Below, one piece after another: positions 1 through 11,293 of a DNA stretch of 64,000 bases. The translations under genes were made by a program, and so were the position numbers. Every line of letters begins with the position of its first letter. Within the stretch, counting starts at the first letter, position 1. Origin of the DNA: Nigrospora sphaerica (Eukaryota; Ascomycota; Sordariomycetes; Amphisphaeriales; Apiosporaceae); the NCBI GenBank assembly GCA_018287875.1, contig JAGVVL010000015.1, positions 744,001 to 808,000 on the forward strand. Direction: 5' to 3'. The notes beneath the pieces are model-generated. The model ran no database searches. It had not been told where the DNA came from and worked only from the letters and a program-made list of their open reading frames with translations.

Positions 1-553
1 ACAGGCCGACGCCGGCGACGAACTTGGGTAGTTTGTTGCCGGCGCGCGCGGTCATGAGGTACCATAGTCCGACGAGGGCGAAGCGCGGGCCTGCGGGCGA
101 TGGTCAGCCACTCTCTGGCGCTGCCCCGCGCATCCCGACGCACCGAGCTGCTCGTTTCGAGGCACTTGGCACGCGGCGCGCGAGCTCAGAGGCCGAGAAC
201 ATACCAGAAGTGAGCGCGATGAAGAACTGGAAGAAGGATCGCTCGGGGTACCGGTCCCCAATGGTGGCCGAGACGGACGGGAACCACTCTTGCGGGTAGC
301 CGTGGAACTCATTCTTAACGATCGTGTGGTAGTGCAGCTTAAGGCCGAGGACCAGGGCGCTGATGAAGGCGGCTATGGCACACGAGAGAGGCGATTAGCT
401 GGGACATGGCCAAGCGACCACGGCGGCAGCGGTGCGAGGAGTGGTAGGCAAGAGGCACTGACTGTATGCGGCCGCGGTGTGCGCATAGGATACCCATTTC
501 GCGTTGAGAGCGAGCAGCGCCCCGCTCGGCTTGTCCTTGTAAGTCGACACCAT
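1..553 (-). CDS. CWH43-type Frag1/DRAM/Sfk1 membrane protein, N-terminal part (runs off left edge)
   Basis: Three exons assemble in one frame: 553-463, 372-205 and 90 to beyond base 1, with GT-AG introns of 90 and 114 nt. The joined protein starts [13 protein letters not shown] and contains [35 protein letters not shown] and [16 protein letters not shown], the luminal loop and membrane segments of the Frag1/DRAM/Sfk1 family as found at the N terminus of fungal Cwh43. In yeast, Cwh43 works in the ER/Golgi on remodelling GPI anchors to a ceramide lipid; that role here is family knowledge. An in-frame upstream ATG at 562 would add three residues (MTT). The C-terminal part lies outside the window, so I cannot tell whether the exonuclease/endonuclease/phosphatase half of Cwh43 follows or this is a stand-alone Frag1/DRAM/Sfk1 protein. 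Confidence 0.82.
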
Positions 554-562
554 GGTCGTCAT

Positions 563-2035
563 CCGCGGCGTCCAGCAATGCGACGGCTTCTCTTCTCTCC
601 CACGCGCGCAAACGTCGAGGTCAAGGGGATGCAGAAGAAGGAAAAAGCATCCGGCAACGGGCGCCGGGGACGAGAGAAGGGAAAAAGGGTTTGCCGTTGG
701 TGTGCCCAGGGACGGGCGGGACGGTCTTGTGTTTCCAGTTGGCTAGGTACTGACCGTCCTTGTACCTTATCGAGCAGCAGCAGCACCGAGGGCGGCACGC
801 ATCGCTGCAGATCGGACGATGACTTTTGGACTAGCCAGCTCCGGGAGGCTCGGCTTTGCAGGTAGCACGACAACACGCGACGACCCGACCCCAGCCCCGA
901 AAGCCCACCAGCCAGCCTCTCGATGGGTTACAGAATGCGATGGACGCTGACGGATTATGGCATTCTGCGCCTGCACCGGCCGGGGCTGGGCGGCGCTCGG
1001 CGGCTGGACGACTGGGATTTGCGAAGCTTTAGCGCTGCGGATGCCGAGTGATGAGTGGCCCTGCCCGTTCAACCATGATCGCAGCCCTGTCGACCGCGAT
1101 CACCCAGCGGCATTGGCGTCATTTGGCCAAGGTTCACCAAGTGTCTGGCAGTGTTTTATTTCCCGCACTTGCCCACATGCACCACCCACTGGCTCCACAC
1201 ACGTACCCGAAGGGGCCGCCAAATGGGGCACCGGCATATCCATACATGGCAGTACTCCGTACGGGAAACCTCGCTGCATGTGCAATGGCATGAAAAAACC
1301 GACGTCTGAATACCAGCAAACCTGCCTGGGCCGTGTAGGCGAAATGGCACTTTTTAGGTGTTGAAAGTGCCTAAAGCAAGTGCCTACGATATGCTCCTGC
1401 GGTTTCGTGGGCCAATGGGACCGGCGCACATGGAACATCCGTCGTGAGCCATGGACGCCTCGGGCTGGATCCTACTCAGAGCCTGCTCGTCTTGCCCAAG
1501 ACACGTGCCACCAGACTGCGGCATCGGACGAAGCATGGTGCCCTACAGAAGACAGAAGGATCGAGTAGAGGCTGAACTCTTAGTACGGCTATCCTGACCT
1601 ATCTACATCTGCCTCATGTACGTACCTAGCCGCCTTCCACTCCTTGACTGGTAGCAGCTTCGGTACCCGGCACCGTGTGCGTGCATCTCCAGTGTCGCCG
1701 CTAGAAGTAAGCAGGTAGCATCCCATGCGCAAGTCTTATGGGGAAGACCGGCTGCTTTACTTGTTGTCCGATATGGAATACCACCCACCATTCCACAACT
1801 AGTTGCGCAATAGTAGCGCGAGGAGGAGGATTTGGGGAAGCGCGGGCGCTCGAGCCACACGAGCAATTGCCCCACTAAAAAGTCCAATCGAAACTTTTTC
1901 TTGTCCCGTCACCGTCGGCCAGCTCTGCTTCACTGCTAGAAGGGTTAACGACCTCCCGTCCGTATCCCCGTTGCCCGGAACTGCACCGACAGCACTTTCC
2001 TGCCTGCGCCCTCCGGACCAGACACGACCGACAAC
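563..2035. other. Intergenic region between divergent genes
   Basis: This 1.5 kb separates the left-edge membrane protein gene (minus) from UTP6 (plus) and should hold both promoters. No reading frame here has protein-like composition or a recognisable domain. No tRNA or repeat was seen. Confidence 0.6.
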
Positions 2036-3241
2036 ATGGCGGGCGTCGCAGACAAAGCCCGCTACTACCTCGAGCAGTCCGTGCCCCAGCTTCGCGACTT
2101 CGAACAGAAGCAGATCTTCTCCCCGGCCGAGATTCGAAACCTGGTACGGAAACGCACCGACTATGAGCATCTGGTCCTGTCGCCGGGCTGCAAACCCGCC
2201 GACTACCTCGCCTATGTCGCCTGGGAAAAATCTCTGGAGAAGCTCCGGGCGAAGCGCTGCGCGCGCCTGCAGATCCGCCAGAGCTCGGCGCACGTCGGGC
2301 AGGGCCGAATATTTGGCATCCTCGAGCGCGCCGTCGGCCGGCACCCCGGCAGTCTGGAGGTCTGGCGCGAGTACCTGGGCTTCACCAAGGACGTTAAGGC
2401 CACCAAGAAGTGGCGCAAGGTCATGAGCCGCGCGCTGCGCATGCACCCGGCCAAGAGCGAGCTGTGGGTGCTCGCCGGGCGCCGCGCTGCCGCCAACGGC
2501 GACATGACGGGCGCGCGCGGCTTCTTCATGCGCGGCGCGCGCTTCTGCACCCGAGACCCCGGCGTCTGGCTCGAGTACGCGCGCTGCGAGATGGAGTGGC
2601 TGGGCCGGATGGAGGCCAAGAAGACCAAAAAGGGCGGCGTGACCCGAGCCATTCAGGAGCAGGCCGAGACCGAAGACGACATGATCGCCTTCCCCGACGA
2701 GGACAGCGAGGACGAGGACGTGGACGAGGACGGACGCCTCGTCGCGCCCAACCCCGACGCCAGCGGAAAGAAGAAGGTCTTCGACGACGGCACAGTCCAG
2801 AAGCTCGAGGGCAACCCGGCCCTCGACGGCGCGATACCCGTCGCCATCTTCGACATTGCCAAGAAGCAGTCCTTCTTCAGCGCCGCCGCTGCCGAGCAGT
2901 TCTTTAACGTATTTGCCGAATTCCCCAACGTCTCTTCACAGCCTCGGATTGTACAACATGTCTTGGATACGCTTAAAGAGCTGTACCCCAACGACCCCTG
3001 TACCTGCAACTGCTTCGTGCGGCAGCCGTTTATTGGAGTGGACGTCAACTCGGCTGCATACCCCGCCGCGCTGCGGGAAGCCTTGGCTCGGATCAAGACG
3101 CACATGGCGACGACTACGGACAAGGCCCTCCTGGCGGGGAAGACAGCAGCCTGGATCGAGCCGTTGCTGGCCTCGCCTACTCTCGACCCCAGCCTCCGGA
3201 CGGTTCTCGAATACACCCTTCGATCCCTGCCGAAGCCATGA
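2036..3241 (+). CDS. UTP6: U3 snoRNP / SSU processome protein Utp6
   Basis: Single-exon gene of 401 aa. Utp6 is a component of the UtpB subcomplex of the nucleolar small-subunit processome, needed for early cleavages of pre-rRNA to 18S rRNA. The N terminus (about residues 8-90; LEQSVPQLRDFEQKQIF, then EIRNLVRKRTDYEHLV) is the conserved Utp6 domain. HAT (half-a-TPR) repeats follow, with typical W/Y-rich helices such as SLEVWREYLGF and SELWVLAGRRAA and DPGVWLEYARCEMEWL around residues 90-195. An acidic stretch (DEDSEDEDVDEDG, about 222-235) is followed by the conserved C-terminal region. Length is close to the yeast protein. The ATG is preceded by CCGACAAC, a good fungal start context. The gene ends 65 bp from the stop of the convergent EVE gene. 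Confidence 0.93.
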   Translation: MAGVADKARYYLEQSVPQLRDFEQKQIFSPAEIRNLVRKRTDYEHLVLSPGCKPADYLAYVAWEKSLEKLRAKRCARLQIRQSSAHVGQGRIFGILERAVGRHPGSLEVWREYLGFTKDVKATKKWRKVMSRALRMHPAKSELWVLAGRRAAANGDMTGARGFFMRGARFCTRDPGVWLEYARCEMEWLGRMEAKKTKKGGVTRAIQEQAETEDDMIAFPDEDSEDEDVDEDGRLVAPNPDASGKKKVFDDGTVQKLEGNPALDGAIPVAIFDIAKKQSFFSAAAAEQFFNVFAEFPNVSSQPRIVQHVLDTLKELYPNDPCTCNCFVRQPFIGVDVNSAAYPAALREALARIKTHMATTTDKALLAGKTAAWIEPLLASPTLDPSLRTVLEYTLRSLPKP

Positions 3242-3306
3242 TGGCCCCGCTGTCCCTGCCAGTGCAAAACTATGGATAACCCGACAAGACCGCTCGCCTG
3301 GGAACG

Positions 3307-4694
3307 CTATGCCGTCTTGGACGCCCCGCCCCGCTCCTGGGCAACGCCCATCAAGTACGCCCACTCGGCCGCAGTCACCCGGCTCACACTCAGACGGCTC
3401 TGCTTCAGCAGCTGCATATTCTCGAGGGGCTGCCCCGGCTTGCCCATCTCGCGCAGTTCCTTCAGCCCAATCTGCTGGGCGAACTTGCTGCGGAACTCCA
3501 CGTGTACTACGCTCCACTTGGGGTCCTCTGGTTTTGATTTTGGGTCATAGTAGGGCGCTTTGGAGTCATGGGCCGACACTGCATGCATGTCAGACGGGGC
3601 CACAACCAAGGAAAAGAGGGCAATGGGAATCGCCACAGGAAAAGTCGGGAGAGGGGAGGTTCGTACGGTCGGGGGAATGCTCTCGCACAATCTCCATAGT
3701 CCCCACGATGCCCGGCTCCTTGCAGTTGGAGTGATAGAAGAAGGCGAGGTCGCCCCTGCGCATGGCGCGCAGGTTGTTGCGTGCGACGTAGTTGCGGATG
3801 CCTGCGGCGATGATGGCTGTGTTAGCTGCCGATGAATAGAACAACATTGTTCGCATACGACGAAGTGCAGGAGACGCCCCGGTGTCGTGGACCATGCGGG
3901 TGGGAAGCAGAACGTACCGTCCCAGGGCTCCGGTTCCGTCCGTGATGCCAGGTCGTCGATGGAGAACTTCACATCGACGCCGCTCTCCAGCCGCGTTTCA
4001 GGCTCGGCCTTGAGCAGCCAGTACGATCTCTCCGCGGCTGCATCGACGGCCGTAGCCGACGGCGTCGTGGGCTCTGTGGCACCGGTTTCGTCCTCGGGCT
4101 CGATGGCCTCCTTGCCTTTTTGGGCCTGCTTCCTCGAGGAGGCCGGAGCCGACCCGACGGCCGCCCCGTCTCTCTTCTACCCAATGAGCACGCGTCAGCA
4201 ACCCTATGTTTTGCAAGCCAAGACCCAACAGCTCCCCTCCCCTAAGAGTATCGATCACCGTTTTCTTCTCCTCTCCTATATACGTATGCAGCATATGCCG
4301 TTGCAGGCCAGGCAATAGGCGGACGAACAGAGTAGCCAAAGTGTGGTACGTGTCTACGGCCACGTCTCCTCCGCGGCGTGATATAACAAGAATAAAAAAT
4401 ATAATAAAAAAAAAGCCCGCGCAGCCCGTACGTGTGTGTACTTACCTTGCCCTGCTCACCGTCCTGCTTGGCAACTGGCGGCACGTTTCTTCTCGGCGCC
4501 TTCTTCACCGCTGCTGCTGTTGTGACCGCCGTCGACTGGCCCCGCGCGGCGGCCGACAGGCTCTTGCCGTCGCCGTCGGTCGCATCGCCTGCTGCGGGGG
4601 CCGAAGACTTGCGACGCGTCGACCTGCGCAGGCCCGCCGTCGCCGTCGCCTCGTCGCCATCTTCGGCCGCGACCGCTTTCCTCTTGGGCGGCAT
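3307..4694 (-). CDS. EVE-domain protein, thymocyte nuclear protein 1 (THYN1) homologue
   Basis: Four exons (4694-4446, 4176-3918, 3801-3667, 3578-3307) join in frame to 304 aa; introns are 269, 116 and 88 nt with GT-AG ends. Residues 1 to about 130 are basic and disordered (MPPKRKAVAAEDGDEATATA), suggesting nuclear targeting. From residue 134 (SYWLLKAEPETRLESG) to the end is an EVE/PUA-like domain with family motifs WDG-IRNYVARNNLRAM, GDLAFFYHSN and DPKWSVVHVEF. EVE domains bind modified bases in nucleic acids; the cellular substrate of fungal THYN1 homologues is not established. It is tail-to-tail with UTP6, so the two 3' UTRs probably overlap. The exon 3/4 junction (HSPD-LSAHDSK) was chosen from splice sites and phase and is the least certain. 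Confidence 0.88.
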
Positions 4695-6653
4695 GCTGGC
4701 TGAGTTGGCTGGCTGAGCTGGCTGAGCTGGCTGGCAATGAATGGGTGGCTCACCCGGTCAGTGGCGGGTAATTGTCGGGGCCCGGCTGGGTGTACGCGCT
4801 CGGAGCAAAGGAAGACGAGACGGTGCGGCGTGCGCAGCGCGACGGCGGGCGATTATCGTGCCCGGTAGCTAGTGCGTGATGGATCGCTTTTTCGCCGTCC
4901 GTTACCCCTCTGACGCTGGCGATCCCAGCACCTGTCATGGGGGGCGGGGCCCCTGACGGGTCCCAGGGAACCGGATCCGCTACGCAGCACTCGGTATTTG
5001 GGATACAAATCACCACCGCCTACGATGGCGGAACAAGAGACTCACATCATAGCCCGTATCGCCCTGTCGGACAAACTTAGACAGCAGGCGTGCCAGCCCG
5101 GAAATCGAACAGTCTCGAGAGGCCTTTATTATCATCACCGTCCCCTTGACCACGGTCTTCCTCGCAGTGGAGAGACGCGGCAGCTGACGGCCTGTCCAGG
5201 TTCCAATGCCAGGATAGGGACGTTCCACGTCTGTAGTGGCTCCCGGCTGTACTGTACGCCATGCAGGAAGTGGGTCGCATTCTTCGCTAAGATTAGATCG
5301 GGATTAGAGGCGCCTGGGTAGCGGCGGGGACGTCGGCCCCCAACTCAGGGCTCTTCGAAACTCTTGAGCAGATCCCATCCAGGATCCATGATGCCACGCA
5401 GAGTGGCCAACCGGTCGACCATAACTACTAGGTAGCCATATAGTTCACACTATCGGGTTTAAACAGGCCACCAGCTTCGACCGGAAAAGTGTCGGTTAGG
5501 GTAGGTTTGTTAGGTGAGGCAATTCACCACGAGACCGAAATGACCATCCTGTCTGCCCCGTCTCGCTGCCTTCCCAGAGAGGGAGCCAAGGACCGCAGGG
5601 ACCGAATTTTCGCATGCCGTCTCTGGCACGTTGCTACGAGTATCTGGGGGGTGCCGGTGGGGCTGCCAGTCGCGTGGAACAGTGAGGCACCATGGGCGAC
5701 AAGGACGAGGTCCGTCATGTATACATCCATGTTCGTGGTCCCCGTACATTTGTGTAATGATTCCCCTCGCGCCCATCCCCCCATGACCCCGAGCCCCGTA
5801 CCGTGCCATGTGGTATCCCACAGATGATGGTTCTGCAACGATACGATACTCACGGCGCCTCACCTCGCAACTTTTACACTCGATCAGGCGATCAGGCCGG
5901 CATCTGGAGGCTCGACGATCCCCGCCGGTCCAGAGGCACCATCGCGGTGCGAATCTTGTCCGTCCGTCTAATTAACCGGTCCCCGGGGCCTCCTGTAGAT
6001 CCTGCTCCGTACGACGCACGACTACAGCAAAGGGGGTCTGTCTGACCTCGGCTGGTGCGGCGTGCGTGGTACGAACTAGAAGCAGCATCCACGATGTCGC
6101 CGAGGGGTTAAAACGAGCGAAGCAGAGCAGAGCTGAGCTGAAGAAGAAACAAACCAGACACGGGGCAGTAGCGGCAGTAGCAGCGGTAGCAGCAGCATGG
6201 GAACAATGGAGCGCGGGAGACGAGATGAGCCAGAACTGTCGCGACAGAAGCGTGTAATGGATTGGCCACCGAGAAATCCGTAAGCCTGACGGACGATTAC
6301 GGAAGCTTCTTGCTTCTTACACGCAAGCCGGGGCAAGCGCCAGGCATTAGGCGAAGTGCCAGGCCAGCCAACGCGCGCAGCCACGGCGACGAGTGAATCG
6401 TGAATCGGTGAAACCTGACCCATTACCTTAGCTAAGAACCCTTGACGGGCTTTCCAACGGACTATGGCAAGTGGGTCCAGCGAACGAGCCAACCCAAAGC
6501 CGAAGGGAGGACAATGGCCGGCGCCTGGGACGAGAACCAGACCAAGAGAGGTGTGAGTGTATGTATATGCGCGTGATGGGAGGGGGCTTTATTGGGGCTG
6601 CCAGAAATGCGAGTGATGACTGCGGTCTGTTGGCCATCTCGGCCGTCATGTTG

Positions 6654-6679
6654 GTGTGTGTGTGTGTGTGTGTGTGTGT
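6654..6679. repeat. (GT)n microsatellite
   Basis: Thirteen uninterrupted GT units are visible in non-coding DNA. A similar AC run lies at about 42829-42856. Confidence 0.95.
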
Positions 6680-7552
6680 CATGCCGCAGCCGCTGTTGCT
6701 GCCACGAGGGAGCCCCGGTACATAGGTGCCCAGATCCCGACATGAGGGTGAATGTACTCCGTACGTATTTGTAGTATACTGAGCAGCAGCCGGACCAGCC
6801 AGGGATACTTAAGTACGGACACGCCCTCCCGGGTATCCATGCGTGCGGATACGTGGGTGGATGGGGACAGGATTGATGGAGGGGGCCAGTGGGCGAGCAG
6901 GGGTCTTGATGTCGACCACGAGATGGTCCGTCTGGCGAGGCCTGCCGGTACCTAGGAATTTGGGTCTGCTACCGTCAAGTAATGAGTCAAATCAAAGCAG
7001 AATTCCAGAGATTCCAGAGACATTCACGGGACCATGCGAAGTTCTGTGCCTAGCGGCCGCCAGGAGTGGGAAGGAAAGCAAGAACGGCGACAGGGAGGGG
7101 CCCATCCAGTTTTGGGCCTGCATGGCCGACGAGAGGGGGGAAGGGATCTGTAATCGTTGCCAATCATCGGGGTCCTCGTCGTCGCTTCTCGCCTCTCGCT
7201 CTCGTCCCGTTTGATCGCTCCCTCACCACGCAGTCCGGGGGAGGAAGGGAGAGGAAGGGAGAGGGAGGCAAAAAGGCTGGCAGTTCGGCAGGGTGACCGA
7301 AGCCAAAACGAAAAGCATGGGCTGGTTTGGCTGGGTTTCCATCGCATCTGCTGCGGAATTCCCTCGCCCTTTGCCATGCCATGGATGTCATCCCATGCCA
7401 TTCCGTTTGGCCTAGAGAGGTACCTACAAAGCGCGGCATCAGACATTTGCGGCCTCGTGCCGTAACGATATGTGGTTGGCAAATAGTTACGGTGGCAGGC
7501 AAGGTACCTTGACGGAACCTGGGCAGCAGCACGCAACGAACAGGCCGAGCCC

Positions 7553-7696
7553 CTGCTGCTGTTGTTGCTGCTGCTGCTGCTGCTCCGTCTTCTTCGTCGT
7601 CTTCTTCTTCGTCGTCGTCGTCGTCGTCTTCTACTGGTGCTGCTACTTCTGCTGCTGGTGCTGCCGCTGCCGCCGCCGCCGCCGCCGTCGCCGCCT
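7553..7696. repeat. Compound trinucleotide repeat (CTG / TCG-TCT / GCC)
   Basis: About 140 bp of back-to-back trinucleotide repeats: CTG/TTG units, then TCG/TCT units, then GCT/GCC units. All three minus-strand frames are open across it, giving Ala-, Asp/Glu-, Ser- or Arg-rich runs, so the open frames result from the repeat and are not evidence for a gene. Confidence 0.9.
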
Positions 7697-8979
7697 CTTG
7701 CTTGGCCCATCTGACGAAGCACCCGTGCCCGGGATCCCACACACTTTCGCACTCACACCAACCACGCACACCCACCCAGGCGCCGCTGACGGTGGTTTCG
7801 CCGGTTCCCATCACTTCGTCGTCTTTCCCAAATGAAAATCTCCCGTTGCCCCTCCCCTCCCACCCGGCGGCCGAGGCCCCATGTCCTCAGGTGGCCTGGG
7901 CAGCACTTCCTCGCTCTTCCGGGACCCTCGTTCCTCGGGGGGCCTGCTTCGTGTTGCGGAGAATTGTGTGGTGCTAGTGTCCATTCGTCAAATTGGACGC
8001 AGGTGCTTGTGTTGACGGGCCGGCCGCCTGGGCTGGCTGGATCCCCCAAAAACGGATGTGCATTGGCACTTGCAGCGTCCAAGTAGGTACCTCGAGCCAA
8101 GTACCGTACCTGGCCATCGATGGATGTGAAAGCCTTTCGTACCTAAACTGGCACCCCTTCCCCGTTCCCTTGTGACCGTCTTTTCTTCTCTTCTCTTATT
8201 ACTCTCTCTCGTCTCCTCCTGCTCGTGGCCTCGCCTCCCCTCCAATTTTCCTCCCTTATACTCGAGTCTGCTCTCCCGTCGGTTTGTTGCGCTGCCCTCT
8301 GGCTGCCCGGCTGCTTTCCCACAGCAACCTCCAACGGAGCTTAGCGCAGACGTACAATTCCAGCGTCTCAGGCCGACGGAATGGCACCCAAACGGACCGC
8401 CTGGCGCCCGACAGCAGCAATCCGCCTTTCGCGCTGCCCGGCGAGGCCGTGAGAAATGCTTCGAGGAGCGCTGCCCCGGGAGGGCCTCTGTCCGAGGTCT
8501 TCTCCCGCCCACCCAACCGGTAAAGGCGCCATCGGCGGAAGCCAGCGTCGAGCAGACGCAGACGGCACTTGTTTCGAAATAATGACACCAAAAGGGAATG
8601 CCTGGGACGAATTGGGTTCGCCCCGCAAATTCCGTCCTGTTATCGAGATGAGACTTGGTTCCTAGGAAACCCACCACCCGGAAAACGGTATAACCGCAGC
8701 ACGGCTCGCCAGTGCTGGGTTCCCTCATGTCTCGCCGCCGCTTTGCCCTCCATTGCACTCGTCTCGTCGGGCAGCGAGCAGCGGACCTGGTGGGAATTTC
8801 CGGGAGAGCGATCAACCCTGGCGAGCCAACCCAGCTTAGTTGCACGGTTGGGGGGGATCACAGCCGCACACGGCAGCAGCAGCAAAACTGCACACTAGCG
8901 AGGTTGATAGGACGGTCCTCGCCGCCGGGCTACAGTTCGGGCACTAGTTCGCCGCCGCCCACCACCACTCCAGCCCAGC

Positions 8980-9013
<34 letters not shown>
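8980..9013. repeat. (AGCC)n tetranucleotide repeat
   Basis: About eight tandem AGCC units in the spacer upstream of the ARID gene. Confidence 0.9.
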
Positions 9014-9014
<1 letters not shown>

Positions 9015-11293
9015 AGCCTTTTGATTGGCGTCAATCCGGGGCATCGCGAAACTCGCAGCACACGAGTCCCATCAGAGATCGAAGCTTGGCTGGTGTTTGC
9101 TATCCATCAACAATACTCGGTCGGGCCTTTAGTTCCTCGCGGCACGCAGCACACGCAGCACGCGCAGCACAGTTGACCAGTCCCCATGCCAAACTTTTTG
9201 CTGTCGGCATCAATACGCGGAGGGCAAATTCCCAACTCACGTCCGGCCTCTCAGTTGACAAGACCCGTGGCTGTGGAGGCACCGTTGACGCAAGCCGCTG
9301 CTGCATGAGCCTGCTCATCATGTTCCTCGTGCGTCCTCCCGCCGGCATGGCGTTAGGACGCGGAGAACCGGCGTCTCGCTCTCTCCACTGTGGACGCCGT
9401 CTCTATACTGAATTCAACGGCTTGGGTCTTTGCTATCGCCTCTGTTCCCATCAGGCCGTCTGGACACGACGGGCCGAATCCCTGCCTGGCCAAGAAGCCT
9501 TTGCCTGGCTATTTGCTTCAATACCGGCTGTCCATGCTCCGGCCGTTCTTGATTTTCCCAGCATATTATGTTGCTCCGGAAGGACTCGTTTTGCGGATGA
9601 GGCTGCTCTGGACTACGCGTGGGTAAATGCCAGGACCTTAACCCAGTATGACGCTCTGGAGGAACCCCGCATCCGTGGGTGGCCGCCGACAGCGTGTATG
9701 CAAACGCAGGCTTCTCAAGTCGACCTTGCTGACCTGCAGGACGCAAAATCCGGTACAGGCTGACAGGCTGTCTGACTGGTTTCACAGAGGAAACTACTCA
9801 CTCGATCTGTCCTTGAGTTGCCACTGGTGGCCACAGCCACGGGCTACGAATATGTAAGTGTGGTCAGGTCTTGCGTCATAGCATCGCGTCCTAGAGGCCA
9901 AAGGTAGGTTACAGCGAAGAGCTCTTTCTCTCTTTACCTGTTGGTTCGTCGTGCCTAGAGAAGCGCTCAGGCGGCGGCTTAGTCCGACGGTTTTTTGTTT
10001 CTCGCGTCTCTGTTTTTCTTGTTCCTCTTGTTACTCTTGTTACCTTCGGAACTCGCCGGCAAAGTTGCTGAAGAGCTGGAACCAAAAGCCAAAGCAAGCG
10101 GCCATTGGCTGGACACTCAGCGTGGGTTCGAGCTTTCTTCGGCTCGAGGCGGCATAACCCCGGGTTAGAGCGCTGTGTCTCTGCCCTCAGGCTTTCTCTG
10201 CGCTTTGGCGGGCGCTTGGTCGCCGGCGGTACAAGTTTCCTTAACAATTTCTGGCCTGGGCTCCCCCAATCTCGCTTGCTGCTCCCAGTGGGGCGCCCGA
10301 GGCTTTATTGGGACTAAACGGCCTTGGCGGCAGGAGGCGTGAAACCAACCAGTGCTCGCGCGTCCACCGAGAGGACACTGGAACGAGAGCAAACTCGCCA
10401 GCGCGCCTAACGTTAGGTGAGACCTCTGCTGTTCTCGATCAATTCCCTCCCATTCTCTGCCTGCCACCACCCCATGCCCCGGCCCGGCGGATTGATATAC
10501 TTTGGAGATATATCGAAAAGAGGCTTGTCTCGTGCCACTGCCGTCGACTACCCTGTGCCCGGAGGCGGATACGTTGTGTCGCCGACGCGCCGGACTCTCT
10601 GTTGTGGCCGTCAGTCGTGCCGCTCTCTCCCTCTCTCTCTCCCGCCAGCCTGTCCGCCCGCCCACCAGCTGAAGTGAGCAGGCCAAGCCACGCCCAAGCG
10701 ACAGGACGAGCGAGCGAGCGAGTGCCCGGTCGGAGCGCGCGGCGTGGTAAGAAATTTCTCCCGCACCAGCTTGGCCAGCAGCAGAAGCACCACCGCTCAG
10801 TACCTGAGCTCCTAGGCCAGTGCCCCATCAGCCAGACCAGCACCCGGCCAGACACCGAACGGAAGACCGACCAGCAGACACGCAGCCCTTCGCGTCTCGT
10901 CGAAAGCCCCCCCCCCCCCCCCTCCCAAGGCACCACCAGTGGAAGCTGCCCGTCTGCCACAGCCCGCAAAGCCTACCTAGCAGCAGCAGCATACGACCTT
11001 GCCCAGAGAGAAGAACTCCCGGTGCCGTTGGACCCCCAACCCCAACCTAGCCAGCCCAGCCCCAATCTGCTCCCTGACCTTACCGGACCTTACTCTTCCT
11101 TTCGCATCGGTCAGTCACCCCATAGACCCGCGACAGACGCGACTTTTGCATCGCGACGTGTCACTGGCCATCCTTTTTTGTTGGTTTTCCATCTCAGTGG
11201 ATGCGTCGCGCTACATTGCTAGTCTTTTGTAGCTGCTAACGTCGCGTTTCTCATTCGTAGTCTGATGGGTTCCCCTTCGCCCATCCATCAGTC

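Larger units (their letters stand above)
4695..11293. other. Long intergenic spacer / probable long leader of the ARID gene
   Basis: This 6.6 kb stretch is GC-rich and low in protein-like frames. It contains a GGCT/GAGCT-rich imperfect repeat at 4695-4733, a GT dinucleotide run at 6654-6679, a trinucleotide cluster at 7553-7696, an AGCC run near 8980-9013 and a C run near 10907. Frames of 200-300 codons at 9086-9763 and 10308-11222 have low-complexity, shadow-like composition and no recognisable domain. Pyrimidine-rich DNA from about 8170 and 10400 to 11290 fits a promoter plus long 5' UTR. Confidence 0.5.

Noticed and set aside
5080..5170. TTCGATT near 5100 (minus) suggesting another tRNA
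   Set aside because: The flanking bases do not pair as a T stem and there is no acceptor stem.
7164..7814. 216-codon minus-strand frame with poly-Ala and poly-Asp/Glu
   Set aside because: It is produced by the trinucleotide repeat cluster; flanking residues show no domain and other frames are also open.
9086..11222. Plus-strand frames of 225 and 304 codons upstream of the ARID gene
   Set aside because: Composition is Arg/Pro/Ser-rich shadow of GC-rich DNA, with no recognisable motif or conserved start; more likely leader or promoter.
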